A stretch of 64,000 nt of DNA. Origin: Rhizoctonia solani. Its lineage: Eukaryota; Basidiomycota; Agaricomycetes; Cantharellales; Ceratobasidiaceae. Below, piece after piece: positions 24,701-37,244 of this stretch. The number at the start of each line of letters is the position of its first letter. Positions within the stretch are counted from its first letter, which is position 1. The position numbers and the translations under genes are program-made. The stretch lies in assembly GCF_016906535.1 (NCBI RefSeq), contig NC_057381.1, positions 434,001 through 498,000 of the forward strand. The letters are read 5' to 3'. The notes under the pieces were generated by a model. That model was not told the origin of the DNA, ran no database searches, and worked only from the letters and a program-made list of their open reading frames with translations.

Positions 24701-25239
24701 TAGGAGTATCGAATGCATCTTCGGCATATCCGTTCAGTGGCCATTGAGCAAGGTTGCCATGGGAAGGAACCTGTCCTACATGGCTCCTAGGGTTAAATGG
24801 ACAATAAATGGGATACCAAAAAAGGTCCTTAGGAACTGGGTGTAATTCATGTAGCTTCCCAACGATCATCATAGGAGTACTGTTTCAAAGCTCTGGCTGC
24901 TCGCAAAGAGTAATTACAAGCTGCGAAACTTTGAGATCGAACACCAAGCTTTAAAGTTACCACAAACTCTCAAGAAATGAATGGGGTTTCACGAGTATTT
25001 GGACCTCGTCCTAAGAATACGCATATACACTGTATATGCGGATACACCTTTAAATCCAAAGGAGCACACTACAACATCATTGAAAACTTGCACGAGGGAA
25101 AGCCAGGAGGTGTTGGACCTTATACCTTGTTCTCCTCATCGGCACAGTGATCATGATTAAGGGACAGCAGAGGCGGAAGATACCTTGACTCACATAAACC
25201 AGTAAGGAATAGGTCCTGCGGCCTATTTTAATGCGACAT
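24701..25239. other. Inter-copy spacer
   Basis: No gene recognised. Some blocks recall the segment upstream of copy 3 (about 27940-28200), such as the stretch near 25080-25240. Confidence 0.4.
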
Positions 25240-25914
25240 ATATGTATATCAAAAGCCTAGTTGGATGCATTTACGAGCAGAGAACTAAATCACACGAACG
25301 AGGCGAAATCTCAAGTGGCTCGATAGATCATCATTGTGAACCCCAAAAGTACGGGAAAAAATCCGCATGACGTCCAGTTTTTGCCAGACACCTGCACCCA
25401 GAAACACAAAGTCGGCAGCTCGACAGCACACAGATGAGGTGGAGATTCAAATTCATGAAAATTCTGGTCGGATTTTACCAGCACTCCGCATATAACGTGC
25501 GATTTTTTGCGTCCAGAAAATCCGCACTTTTGGAGTTCACCGTGTAAATTATCTGCCACTACCAAATGGGTTCGTAACCCCACATAGGTTCATTTTGGGC
25601 GCTTGTGACTCTGAGGAATCATGATATACAGACATTCTTAACTCTACTTATAGCCTAGAGATGCTACACCAGTCTCATTCGGGTCTGTAAAACCTCGCTT
25701 CGATATCGGCGTTCTCGGCTGTAGTCGTTTGGCCCCCCAGCCACCTCGCTTGACTATCCCATGCACCTTGGATTGCTCCAAAGGTGTAGATTCAGTCCAA
25801 CTAGAGCAATGACAAGTGTATCTCTTACAATGCAGGCGCTCAGATAGGCCAGGGCTCTATGCGTAGCTATCAGGCCGTATGTATACGGTGTAAGACTTAA
25901 CCAGTATAAAAACA

Positions 25915-25922
25915 GGAGACGC
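25915..25922 (+). promoter_or_regulatory. TATA box of secreted-protein copy 2
   Basis: TATAAAAA 63 bases upstream of the ATG at 25985. Confidence 0.55.
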
Positions 25923-25984
25923 CCCGGGCTATTAGCATTCACCTGAGCACTCTTACTGCTACACACTTCGAGCTTCAGAACAAT

Positions 25985-26660
25985 ATGTTTGTAAGCATCT
26001 ACAGTATCCTCACCGTTGCTCTCGCAGCCGCCACCGTCTCGGCTGGTCATACTGTCTCGTTCATCAATAACTGCGGAATGTAAGCGTCGGGACTTTTGTG
26101 ACTCGTATTTTCTCCTATAGTTTGTGTAGGAACATCCGTCCGATTATCAAGTACACTACTAGCGCTACGAACTACACTCAGACTGGACCATGGCTCTCCA
26201 CGAAGCAGAGTCTATCAATCGCGGCCTCCGGGAATGAAAGTTCTTTTCTTATTGTTTCCAGAAGATACGTCTAACCGGGTGATCTTGAATAAGTAGCTAT
26301 CTGGAACTATATTTGGCCAGACTAGCGCCGAACAGGGTATTGACTGTGTCGGTTGCACACGCCTCGAGTGCGACACTGCTGATACCGACCCTTCCTTACA
26401 TTGCTGTCACTTCTCGCGTGTGGGTGGTTTCAAAGTTGATATGAGTTTCTCCTGGAACGGAGAAGGGTGCAAAGGTGTCGTGTGGTAAGGGGGTGTAATG
26501 AGCTTGACAAACACTCAGAAGATCTAACCTGGGAAACCTTCCTAGCCCCTATGCTTCGTGCCTGTCTTCCAGTGCCTGGGCCTCCAACGTCGATGACAGT
26601 AGCTCAGTTCGCTGCTGCGCTTCTACCAAAGCACAACTCAAGGTCACTTTCTGCCCTTAG
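25985..26660 (+). CDS. Cysteine-rich secreted protein, thaumatin-like, copy 2 (diverged)
   Basis: Same layout as copy 1: a signal peptide from ATG 25985, mature start near HTVSFINNCG, a GTAAGC donor after the first exon, then NIRPIIKYT, a later exon with DCVGCTRLECDT, HCCHFSRVGGF and SFSWNGEGCKG, and an end LKVTFCP followed by TAG at 26658-26660. It is the most diverged of the three. The join to the last exon again lacks a clean in-frame intron (best donor GTAAGG after GTGTG puts TGA at the junction), so the gene may be inactive or mis-modelled. Confidence 0.45.
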
Positions 26661-28249
26661 TTTTTCTGCATGGGAATACAACAGAGTTTAAGGCTTGGGT
26701 CACAGTGTTGTATATGATAAATACATGCACCACTCGTTTTCAGTATGCCGGCCTTATAGAGTGATGTGTTTCAGGATAAAATCCAGCGAGATAATTCCAA
26801 GCCTAGATCAGAGAGCTGCTTGCTGAGAGCAGACAAAGAAATAAAACAAATAGAAGTGTTGAGTGAAATCGAGCTGAAATGAAGGTCAATATATGCCAAG
26901 TTCAAGTCCACTTAAGGGATCAAACATCTCCCAACATGATACATACTGAGGCAAATATGCTGGGACTGTTGCCTTCAGGCCATGTTGCCTTCAGGCCATA
27001 TTGCATTGAAAAAAGACATTTTCACACGCATACTAAATTTCAGGATTTTGTTGCGATATACCCCGAGCCGCCGATTAGGCTCCCTGTACCACTCGCATGC
27101 TCATGATTAGGGAGGCGTATCTCACAAGTAAAGGAAAGTATTTATTGGGTTCAAATCTCGAATAAATAGCGCATGTATACAGGCTACCCAACGAAAGGTC
27201 AGATCCTTGTAACGCGCACAAGGAACTAAGACATGTATATTCTTTGAAATTCTGGATAAAGTTAGTTGTAGCGCCACTCCAACGCCCGCCGCTATGCCGA
27301 TGCCTAAACCTTTTCATATCCATATTTGCCCACTCGGGTAAACCGCCCCTTGACGAGTTGTCTAATATATCATCACTCCGCTCTCAAAATGATCTAATAA
27401 ATCCTTATTGAAATGAAGAAAAACGAAATACAAGGGCGACACGTCAACTTTTTTTGTCCAGTAAATACGAGCCTTTGGGAGCTGACTGAATTTTCTGAGG
27501 ACCCTAATATAAGTACTTGGCCTGGGCGCGTTCGTGACTTGGCGGAATATATATGTACATCATGCGAGAGTGGAAGAAGGCGAGAATATACACAGAATGA
27601 CACCAAACATCGATGGGGAAACAGACCGGATGAGGTGGGGGACCCCCGCAGCCGCGAAGCGGCGAGGGTGGAGTGGGGACGCCCGACCGTGAGTGAAGGC
27701 TCGTGGGTGGGTGGTCCAAACTGTGCCCAACGAGATGTGGCGGGTGGGAAAAAACGAATAAGTAAACGCGAAAATACTAATCAAAAACGAGGATGAGGAG
27801 GAAGAAAGCACCAACCGTGAAACAGTCACGTGACTCACGGCACAAGCTCCGGCTAAGTCCTGGTTGTGCACCTGCGCGGGCCACGATGTACAACGCCCTA
27901 GTTGTTGCAAAGTCCCACTTCTTTATGAGAGGTGATTATGAGTAGTGAAAATATGAGATAAAATATTGATCACGAGCTTTGAATTTGCCACAAATTATCA
28001 AAACATGAGTGGGTTTTAGCGGGTCTTTGAGCTCCGTACCAGGAATGTGCATATATTATACGGATAAGTCTTTGGATCCAAAAGGGACATACATACCATT
28101 ATTGAAAGCTTGATCAAGGGGAAGCTAGGAGGTGTCGGACTCTATACCTCGCTCTGGGCAGACAGCAAAGATGAAACATCCCTTAGCTCCCATAAATCAG
28201 TAAAGAATAATTTTGGTGGCCTATTCAAGAGCGACACAGATGAACACAA
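26661..28249. other. Spacer with duplicated RhoGEF downstream flank
   Basis: 26880-27420 matches 29640-30160, including the stretch just downstream of the RhoGEF stop. 27640-27880 resembles 22600-22870. No gene supported; the open frames over 27394-27910 have no motif. Confidence 0.5.
26880..27420. repeat. Duplicated flank, left copy
   Basis: Near-identical in its last ~180 bases to 29990-30160 (AATGATCTAATAAATCC and CATATCCATATTTGCCC blocks in both). This is the downstream flank of the RhoGEF gene copied with the secreted-protein unit. Confidence 0.7.
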
Positions 28250-28675
28250 AATGCCTATTTAGCTGGATTTACGAGTAGAGAGTCGGGTCAGATGTAAATG
28301 AGGCCAGGACGGGGGGAATTCAAATGGCTCAACGATCAACCATCTCCCACTACCAAATGGGCTCGTAACCCCACATAGGTTTATTCTGGGCACCTATGAC
28401 TCTACATAATCATCATACACAGGCATGCTCAGCTCTACTCGTAGCCCAGAGGTATTACGCCAGTCTCCTTCGGGCCCATCAAACCTCGCTTCGGTGTCGG
28501 TGTTCTCGGCTGCAGTCAGCCACCTCGCTTGACTGTCCCGCACACCTTGCATTTCTCTAAAGGTGCGGATTCGATCCAACTAGAGCAATGCCAAGTGTAT
28601 CTCTTACGTTGTGGGCGCTCTGACACAGGGCTCTATGCGTGGCTATCAGGTCGCACGGTTGTAACACTTATCAAG

Positions 28676-28682
28676 TACAAAA
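28676..28682 (+). promoter_or_regulatory. Degenerate TATA box of secreted-protein copy 3
   Basis: TACAAAA at the position where copies 1 and 2 have TATAAAA; one T to C change. May weaken this promoter. Confidence 0.45.
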
Positions 28683-28757
28683 CCAATGGATGCATTCTGG
28701 ATTTCCGGTCTCCAACTGAGTGCTCTTGCTACCACACTCTTCGAGCTTCGAAGGAAG

Positions 28758-29432
28758 ATGTCTATCAACATCTTCGCCATCTCTACTGTCGCTCTTGCAG
28801 CTGTCACTGTCTCAGCTAACCACGCTGTCTCGTTCACTAACAATTGTGGATCGTGGGTGTCGGCGCTCGCTACTTTCATGTTTCCGCTTCTCATATTCTG
28901 TACAGGAGTATCCGTCCGATCATCAAGAACACCGCTAACGGTGTGACCTACACCGGACCATGGCTCTCCAAGGGACAGGGCTCATCGAGCAGTGTCGCTG
29001 AAAATGCAAGCACCTCTCTTATACCCTTAAGAACATGCATCTAATTGAAAGAAACTTTTAGTGGCCGTCTGGAATCATCGTTGGCCAGACTAACGCTAAC
29101 CAGGGCAACGACTGTGTCGGCTGCACCCGTCTCGAGTGCGACTTTGCCAACTCTAATCCTTTCTTCCACTGCTGCCAGCTCTCGCGTGAGGCCGGTTTCC
29201 ATATTGGCATGAGCTTCTCCTGGACTGAAGGAGGATGCAAGGGTGATATTTGGTGAGAATATGTGCTGGGATTAACAAGCACTCCAAAGATCTGACCTCG
29301 GAGAACTTCTATAGCAAATCTGCTTCGTGCCCGCTTTCCGGTCCCTGGTACCCCTGGCCCGTCGACGATGGTAGCTCGCTCCACTGCTGCCCTACCGCCA
29401 ATGTCGGTCTCAAGATCACTTTCTGCCCTTAA
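28758..29432 (+). CDS. Cysteine-rich secreted protein, thaumatin-like, copy 3 (best preserved)
   Basis: ATG 28758 starts a signal peptide (MSINIFAISTVALAAVTVSA), then HAVSFTNNCG. The first donor is GTGGGT at 28853 and the next exon begins at 28906. A further exon begins at 29062 (TAG|TGG). The last exon reads SENFYSKSASCPLSG..., VDDGSSLHCC and ends LKITFCP at TAA 29430-29432. Unlike copies 1 and 2, an intron from the GT after GGCK (about 29244) to CAAAG joins the last exon in frame. The intron in the middle (donor near 29000) is not certain. Expected to be secreted, disulfide-rich and thaumatin-like; role unknown (wall-associated, antifungal or effector functions are all possible). Confidence 0.55.
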
Positions 29433-30375
29433 TCTTCTTGTACAAGGACGCAACGGAGTTCAATGATTGGATGCTGTATATGCTAAATACATGCGCCCCT
29501 GATTTTCAGTACATTGGCCTTACACAGTGATATGCCAATGAGATGTTTGGGACCTCAGGCCAACTGGCGGCTTGCTAAAAACAATTAAAAAAACAGAATG
29601 AATAGAATCATGTGTGTTTAAGCAAAAATCGGTCTAAAATGAATATCAATATATACTGAGTTTAAGATCACTTAAGGGACCAAACCTCTCCTGGTATGAT
29701 TAATGCTAAGAAAGGCGCACTGTGATTGTTATTTTCAGGCTACATACCACTTAGAAAAGATATTTTTCATAAGCATACTAAATTCAGGAACTTTGTTACC
29801 GCAGTGATAATCACGTACTCTAGCGATATTGCTCGTGTGCGCGATCAGTAGGCATATCTCACAAATAGAGGAAACTATCCAGTGGGCTTAAATCTCAAAC
29901 AAATAGCACATATATGCAAATTATTCAGCGAAGAGTTTGATCCTTGTAACACGCACAAGAGCCCAAAGATATCTATATTTGAAATTCTGGATAAAGTTAA
30001 TTGTAGCGCCACTCCAACGCCCGCTGCTATGCCGATGCCCAAACCTTTTCATATCCATATTTGCCCACTCGGGTAAACTGCCCCTTGACGAGCTGTCTAA
30101 TGTATCGTCGTGCCACTCTCAAAATGATCTAATAAATCCTTATTGAAATGAAGAAAACGAAATAACAAAAAAAAAAACAAAGACAAAAGAGACAGAACCA
30201 TATAGAGCCAAAAACCTAGTAGTATACGAGATAAGACCGACCGAGAGAGAGGAGAAAGATAATGGAACAATAGTTATATATGGAACAAATGAGCGTTATA
30301 CTGCGAGCGAGCGAGAGAGAGAGAGATAAAGAGAATAAGACAGAAAAAAGAAAGAAAAGAGCGACAAAATAACGT
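29433..30375. other. Convergent intergenic region
   Basis: Between the 3' ends of secreted-protein copy 3 and the RhoGEF gene. It holds the duplicated flank and, at 30160-30370, a purine-rich stretch with GA/GAGA runs. No gene. Confidence 0.5.
29640..30160. repeat. Duplicated flank, right copy
   Basis: Homologous to 26880-27420. Lies between secreted-protein copy 3 and the 3' end of the RhoGEF gene. Confidence 0.7.
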
Positions 30376-33300
30376 TTATTGAGAGTGCGGAATGTGAAGA
30401 TTGATGGCTGTAAAGCAAGTCAGCGATTATGAACCAAGTCAAGGATAAAAAGAGAACTGACCTCGTTGCCAAGTAAGCGCCTCGGACGTCGACTGGGTAT
30501 TAAAATACAATATCGCCTTATTATCCACGATCCTCAACCCGTTCCCGTTCACAATGCTCGCAGGCTGCGCCATTGTCTGCATTCGCAACACCGCCCAGAG
30601 CTCAACCATCTCGGCCCCGGGGAGTTCTTTGCACAGTACCAACAGGTCGTTGCACAGGATCGCAACCAGTTGTTTCGGGTTGGCGTCGGACGAAAGGCAG
30701 GGAACTTCGACTTGGCCGATTGTTCCATCTGGGTTGGGCACGTCGGCGCGCGAGTTTACTTTTTTAACCAGTCGGACGAGTTGTAATCGGCCGTCCATGA
30801 TGAGACGTCTGTTCGAGATCGTTAGCCGTCATCGTTCCGAGAATGACGGAAAAAAAAGGAAACGCACCGATGAGGCTGGACGAGCGGACTGATAAACTTG
30901 CCCTTTATCCTGGTCTGCCATTGCACGAGTTTCGTCCTAGACTCGCTCTCGCGCTTACCCTCGTTCATGCTGTTCGCCAACACCGCAATCTCCTCCAACG
31001 CACGCTCGAGCGGGTCGTCACGCGATTCAGGATGGGGAGGCGTGCACGTAACAAGATTGTCCAGCTATTCCCAAATGGCATCAGCAACTCCCTATTTAAA
31101 AATAGAACACAGAGGAGGGGACTCACGAGCATCTTGTACCTCGGAATCCGCTGAATAGGCAATAACAAGTACCCCTCGAGGTTCAACTGCGAGTGCCGAG
31201 GATGTAACCTACACCGCTTCAAAAACTGTTTTATCCGCTTTCGCTGGCCCGCGTTGAGCGTCGCCGGATGGGGCGCTTGCTCCGGGGACACACCCGCGAT
31301 TCCGACGGCGACCATGCTCAGTCCTGCGCCGACCGTGCTGGGGGTGTTTGAGGCAGGTGTAGCTGTACCGGGTGTATTAGGCGCAGAGGGAGGAGCGCTC
31401 CAGAACTGAAGTCGCTGGATCGCGTTGTCAAAGTTGCTGCCGCGATCATCAGTATCATCCCAAGTGAAAAAAAAGAGGGAAACAAACTCACTTGATATAG
31501 GTAAAGTACATCTTCATAAACGCCGCATGGCTCACGAACACATTCGCGATCGCGTGCGCGGTGCGAGTCGAGACGTCCTCACCCGGACCAGTCGTAGACA
31601 AGATTTCGGCCGCGTTGATCAACGAAGGGAGGAAACTCTGCTTGTGGAACTGTAAAAGCGCGTCCAGACCGGTAAACACAATCTTCCGCTCCGCCGAGGG
31701 GATCGTCGTTTCTTTTCCGACGTTCAGTCCGGGCGCAGGCTCGGACGCAGGCTTGACATAAATGTCGACGAGCTCTTGGAGTCCCTTGACATACGACTTT
31801 TCGGTTCTGCAATCCATCAAGCGTCAGCACATACACCATGTAACATACGTGCGCACATGGCACGCATGACACAACCAGGACAACTGACTCGACAATCTCC
31901 CGTACAATGGCGACCCGCCGGCCTTTATCATCCTTGTACTTCCTGTCCTCGGCAAACTGGCCATAACTTCCGCTGCTGTCCGTCGTATTCACGCTATCCT
32001 GCCCGCCTCTCAGACTGGCAGTCGACGGCGCGCTCCGGAGCATCGGAGGCGTGCTCGTGCTCGATGCATACGACCCGTCCGACTTGGTTCGCCCGTCCAT
32101 GTACTGCGTCAACGGCGGTCTCCGCGAGTTGCGGGGCGACGGGACGAGCCCGGACCCTAGTCCGCCTTCGAGATCAGCCATGTCACGGAGATAGCTCATG
32201 ATACCCCGGAGCGCCAAGTGCTGCCGCGCGGCTTCTTCGTCGGCCCGTCGTTGGGCCTCTTCAGCCGCTGCGAGCGCCTCGTCTTCGTTTTCGTGCTCGT
32301 TCTCGTTCTCGGGTTCGTCGAGCGCGACGACGCTCGGCATAAATGGCTCGGCGGGGATGGGGATGTTGAGTAGCGGAGGGGTGTCGAATGGGAGGAACGA
32401 ACGGCGTTTGGCGCGCGGTAGGCTGGGCGACGGGACGGGCTGGAGGAGACCCGGGCTCGGGGCCCCGTGGAGTGCTTCCTGGGACCGTCGGGACGCGAGC
32501 ACGCGGGCGGTCAACACGCTCGACGCAGGGCTTCCCGCGCTCGTGACGTTGACTTGGGGCGGGACCGGTACCGGAGGTGCCGCGATCGGCTGAGACTGCG
32601 ATGGGGACTGCGACTGCGACTGGGATTGCGACTGCGACTGCTGCGGTCGAGTCGGCATAGCAGGCATATCTCCCGCCTGAGCGGCTGGCAAGCGTCCCAG
32701 CCGTTCTGCGTTCGAATGGGACCTCAACCTGCCCATGCTCACTTTCTTGAAAAACCCCCATCGGCCTTTACGTCTTTGGTCTTCCTGCGACGCGCCGGCG
32801 GTACCAGCGCCATTTGTTTTGCCGTGCGCGTACGGATCGTCGGTACCGCTATACCGCTGCCCAACACGCTCGTCCGAAGCCGCACGCGCAATCGACGGCC
32901 GCCCATCCTCCTCTGACCCCCCTCCAACTCCAACTCCAACTCCCATACCACCGCCTAGCGCTCCAAACTCGTACGACACATCCGGCGACGCCTGGTCCTC
33001 TTCGAGCTTCTGGCCCTGGATACCCGTGGCCGAGTATCGCGAATTGCGCGGGCCGCCGGTCGAGTTGCGCGAGCCGGACCCAATGGTCGAGTTGCGCGCC
33101 GACCCGCCGGCCCACATTTGTCGTGCGTCCGGGCGGCTGGGCGAGCTGCGCACGCCGAGGGACATGTACCGTTTCACTTGCCCTTGTTGCTGCTGCGGCT
33201 CGGGCAATGTCGGAGCGGTCGAGAGGATGGGCGCGCTCGGTGGCGGGCCTTGGTCGTCCGTATTGCCCATTTTCCTGAGCTCGTCTGCGCTCTTCATGCG

Positions 33301-36300
33301 TCGCGGTCCAGATGCCCACGATGTACTGAAAAAAATCCCAAAAAAGTGATTAGTGCTAGTACAACCAAAGAGGTAGAGAAAATTGCTTACGTCGCCTCGA
33401 CTTCGCTCTCAGCATCGGTAGTCACGATTTCACTTCCGCTAATACTTCCCCCGCCGCGCTTCTTCTTTTTCCGGGGAGAAGGTGCCAAGGCGCCCAGATG
33501 CATATTGAGCTTGGCAGCGGTCGTCGGAGGGGAATGCACAGGGAGCTGGAGGTGGGCAAGACCCGTCGCGGGTGGCGGCGACATCAAAGCATGCGCGGGT
33601 GGGGGAGAAAGCGCGCTTCGGGGAGGAGAGTGGGGCGCCGAGGAGGAGGTCGGGTAGGGAGAGGAAAGAGGGGACGTGGTGAATGCGTGTCCGCTCCATC
33701 TGGGATCAAGGGCCGAGCTCGATTGGGGTTGTTGTGAGTAGCTGCGCTGGGAAGTCGCGGGTCGGTTGAGAAGGACAGGACTCGCCAAGCTGCCCGAGCC
33801 GTTGACGGTGGTGGACAATAGCGGGAGTGAATTGGCGGCACGGGCAGCACCGTAAACGCCGTTGGTAGGGGAGGGGGAGTATAGGACGTGTCGCGTGGAA
33901 GCAAGGGTTCGACGAGGCTCCTCCAGGGACCGGCAAACGTGTTCCCTTCGATCTTGAGAACCTCGAGACCGGGCATGGCGCAAAACCAGACCGGTAACAT
34001 GACCAATCGGTTGCAACGGACACTGAGGGAGTGGAGCGCGCCTAGGTTGACGAGCTGAGAAGGCAAAGACTGGAGCTCGCATGCGTCGGCAATGAGTACG
34101 CGTAGGGATACGAGCGCGCCGAGAGAGGAAGGGAGGGTGCGGAGGGGATTGGATGAGACATTCAATTCTTCGAGATTAGTGCAGGATGTCAGGGCGGGGG
34201 GAAGCGCAATGAGTTCGTTGTTGGAAATGTCGAGGCAGAGCAGTGATGTGCTGATCTGGGGCAAGACCTGGGCGAGGAATGCGGGCAAGAGGGCGGGAGT
34301 CGGGCTGCTGCCAAGCAACAGATGGGTAGTGCCTAGTAACGGTAAGCAAAAACGCAATATGATATACAACGTGAATTATACACACCGGTTTGGACATCCA
34401 GGTCAGATACGGGGCGCCCCTCGGCATCGACGATAAGTCCGCGGCCCTCGTCGGCAACAATCATGGCTGCTGTGCGGTCTTCGCGATCGTGTTCGTCGGA
34501 GACACTCTCTGTCTCGTTTTCTTCCAGCACGCTTTCCAGTTCGTCGTCGGAATATAAGTCTCGCCTTGGACCCACTATTCCACCATATTCGCCATGGGAC
34601 ATCATCCCATCGGGGTCAGGAACATTCACCATTGGACTTGGGAGACCGTACACTTCTTCATCCGAGTCTTGATACACGGATACGGTACGCCATTGACTGG
34701 CGCTATTCAGTGAATTGGACCGACTTCTTCCGGAAGCGGACCAACGAATGTTATTCTCTGTTACCGGCACACGCGATGACATTGACAACTGGGATCGGTG
34801 GCCTCCTACGGCTATCCGCGGCTCATCTGAAGTGGTGGCCGTGCCAGGCGGGATGTCTTCGCCGTAGTACACATGCTCGTCGTCGTCCTGGACATCCAGC
34901 TGGTCCAAAAACGAGTGCTTGTCTTGGGGGATAGTGAGCATAAATGGAAATGAATTCGGAGAAAATACCAGACCATGGTCCCCATTGAGTCCCAACTCGG
35001 TCGCACTGGGTGGTCTAGACCGACTCGAGGGCCGGATCGTCGCCTCTCGCTGGCGTCTATCGTCGGGCAAGATGAACTCGGGTGTGGCAGGCACAGGACG
35101 CGACGGAGGCGGGCGTGGCGGAGGAGCCTTGGTCAAGCTGCTGCCCCTCGACAACATCCTACAATACACCCAACACAACAAACACAAGAAAGAGAGAAAG
35201 AGAAAAAAGTCAGATAAAAGCCGCCAGTCGTCGGTCGCAGTCGGAACAAGGGAAAAAAATGAGAAATGAGAAATAACCACTCGCGCTCACCTCGGTTCGT
35301 GTTCAGTCAAATCACCTCTCGGGCGCACAGACGTACCCGTGACTTGTGACACGGGTTCATCATACAGGGTCCGATTCCATTCCGCCCCTAGGCCGACTGC
35401 TCCTTCCCCCACGCATCCCTCGAAATTCATTTTCCCCAACGGAGTGGCTGGCAGCACCTGGAAAGTGGGCGCAAATGGCGAGTTGATGGGCGATAGCGAT
35501 GGGATGCGAGCGAGCGACGGCACCGACACCGACGACGGACTCGGTGCGCGTGACCCACTCGGCTCTGGGGACGGCCCCCGTGACCTGAAGCCCAGTCCAG
35601 CCAGCCATGATGATCGCTTGGGCTTGCCCCTGCGTGTGTGTTCAGAGTCCGAGTAGGCTTCCACCTCGTATTGGGATGCGTTGGACGGTACGCGCACACG
35701 GAGCAACGACCCGAACCGCCTTTGATCGACGCTCGGTCGATCGCTGTCTTCTGTCATCCTCCCCCGCTCGCTTTCCACCGTCATCCGCCCTGGTCGTTCG
35801 CTCTCCATCGTCCGTCGAGGACTCTTGCGCGACCGCAACGTAGAAAACTTCCCTATTGTATCAGTTGAATCAATCAAATGTATACACACTATTCAAAAAT
35901 AGAATGCAATGCAAACTCACCTTTGATACTTCCCGACTCGCTCGAACTCCACTCGGACCTGAGCTCGACGTCCGACATCGCGGCCCGCGGAAACGTCATG
36001 CTCCTCGTCGCACCAGGCCGACTCACAAATCCCATCGCCATACTCGGCTCCGTCGTCCCTAACAATGATGAACTCGTCCTGGACCTATCAATCTCCAATC
36101 CCCTTCTCGACCTATTTTCAGCACCAGTGCTCGTTCTCGGCCGTCGCGGGGTCCCGAATCGATTCGTGGGATCCTCAGGCGTGGTAGATAAATGCTCTTC
36201 AGGGTGTTCCCCCAAGGCTGAAAAACTCGCCCCGACTTGGGACGGTCTCGTCGAATTCCACGAACCGACAGAACTTTGTGCAGGCGTAGTAGCACTATCC

Positions 36301-37244
36301 CCCAACCCGGAACGAAAACTCTCAAAGCTTAATAGCGCGTGTGCGTGGGGGGTCGGACCACCTCGGCTAGGCTCCTTATGGCTCTCCACCCAGCGCTCAC
36401 CCGCCGGGCCCGTCCTGTCGTCTTGACAATTCATACTCGGCTCGTCTCGATTTCGGTAACCTCCTTGTACGCTCGTGCCGAGTTGAGCAGCGCCGCCATC
36501 AGAGTGCGCGGCTCGTTCTTCTCCCCTTCCCTCGATCTCCCCTCCCGCTGCCAAAGGGATTTCAAATGCGCCACCGCGTGGCGTTACTGGTCGCCCCGAT
36601 AGGGCTCTGAGCGCGTACACACCCGTGGGCGTGAGCGTGATGGGTCTGGGTTTGAGTCCGGTCTGGGAGGCTAATAAAGTATGGCCTCGAGTCTTTTCCC
36701 CCGCCCCAGGGTAGCTATCATCGTTGTCTGACTTCGGATTCGGATCTGACTCTGGCTTGCGGCCGTCTGGATGTGAGCGCAAAGGATCGTCGGGGTTCGA
36801 ATGTGTGTTGTCGTCTGGGTTGGATCTTGCAGCGCTGCAACTCGAGTCGGACCCAATGCGCATATGTCGTATCCCGATCGTCGATTCTGTTCGGGTCGGT
36901 CTGAGCCCTCCTGAACCAGGTCTTGCAGGTCGTACGGCACTGGATGCAGGTCTTGAACTTGAACTCCCTATTGCTCCCGACGCTCCCTTTCCAGCTGAAC
37001 CAGGTCTCGTAGCGCCTTTCCCACCTGAACCAGGCCTCCCACTAAACCCACCACCACCACCACCACCACCACCACCACGAGACAGCGCACTCTTCCCGGC
37101 CGACGCAGGTCTCGGCTTGACCAACTTTCCCGTCTTCCTCCCCGTTATATGCGTCGCTTCTGGCCCAGGCCCAGTCACCCCATTCGTGCCTTGCGACGAT
37201 CTTGGCTTTGACCATGGGATATTCAACTTGGGCATGGAAGCCAT
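30376..37244 (-). CDS. LRR-containing Rho guanine-nucleotide exchange factor (DH-PH)
   Basis: Ten exons: 37244-35921, 35852-35291, 35158-34386, 34332-33391, 33325-31889, 31806-31492, 31436-31127, 31064-30868, 30808-30462, 30407-30376; about 2,079 residues. Residues 1-890 are Ser/Pro/Gly-rich and include a Gly10 run coded by CAC/CCA repeats near 37055. About five leucine-rich repeats follow (ISNNELIALP, LNVSSNPLRTLP and similar; about 34290-33960), then ~600 residues of low complexity with poly-Gln/Ser. A DH domain starts at ETEKSYVKGLQELVDIYV and includes LLLPIQRIPRYKMLLDNL. A PH domain follows to the C-terminus. DH-PH proteins activate Rho-type GTPases to direct polarity and wall growth. Exon 4 changes frame near 33880-33870 inside a C-rich run: one base appears to be missing. 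Confidence 0.85.

Larger units (their letters stand above)
25240..26660 (+). repeat. Tandem duplication unit 2
   Basis: Homologous to units 1 and 3 but more diverged. It carries an extra stretch of about 210 bases (25335-25550) within the upstream region that the other two lack. Confidence 0.6.
28250..29432 (+). repeat. Tandem duplication unit 3
   Basis: Upstream region and gene homologous to units 1 and 2. The central part of the gene is almost identical to unit 1 (see the gene-conversion finding). Confidence 0.7.

Noticed and set aside
27394..27910. Open frames in both strands upstream of secreted-protein copy 3
   Set aside because: Low-complexity, no motif, and the region is a duplicated spacer.
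33790..33887. Intron that would fix the frame in the RhoGEF exon 4
   Set aside because: Its donor (GTCCTA) is poor and no branch point is seen. A missing C in the C-rich run is more economical, though the intron cannot be excluded.
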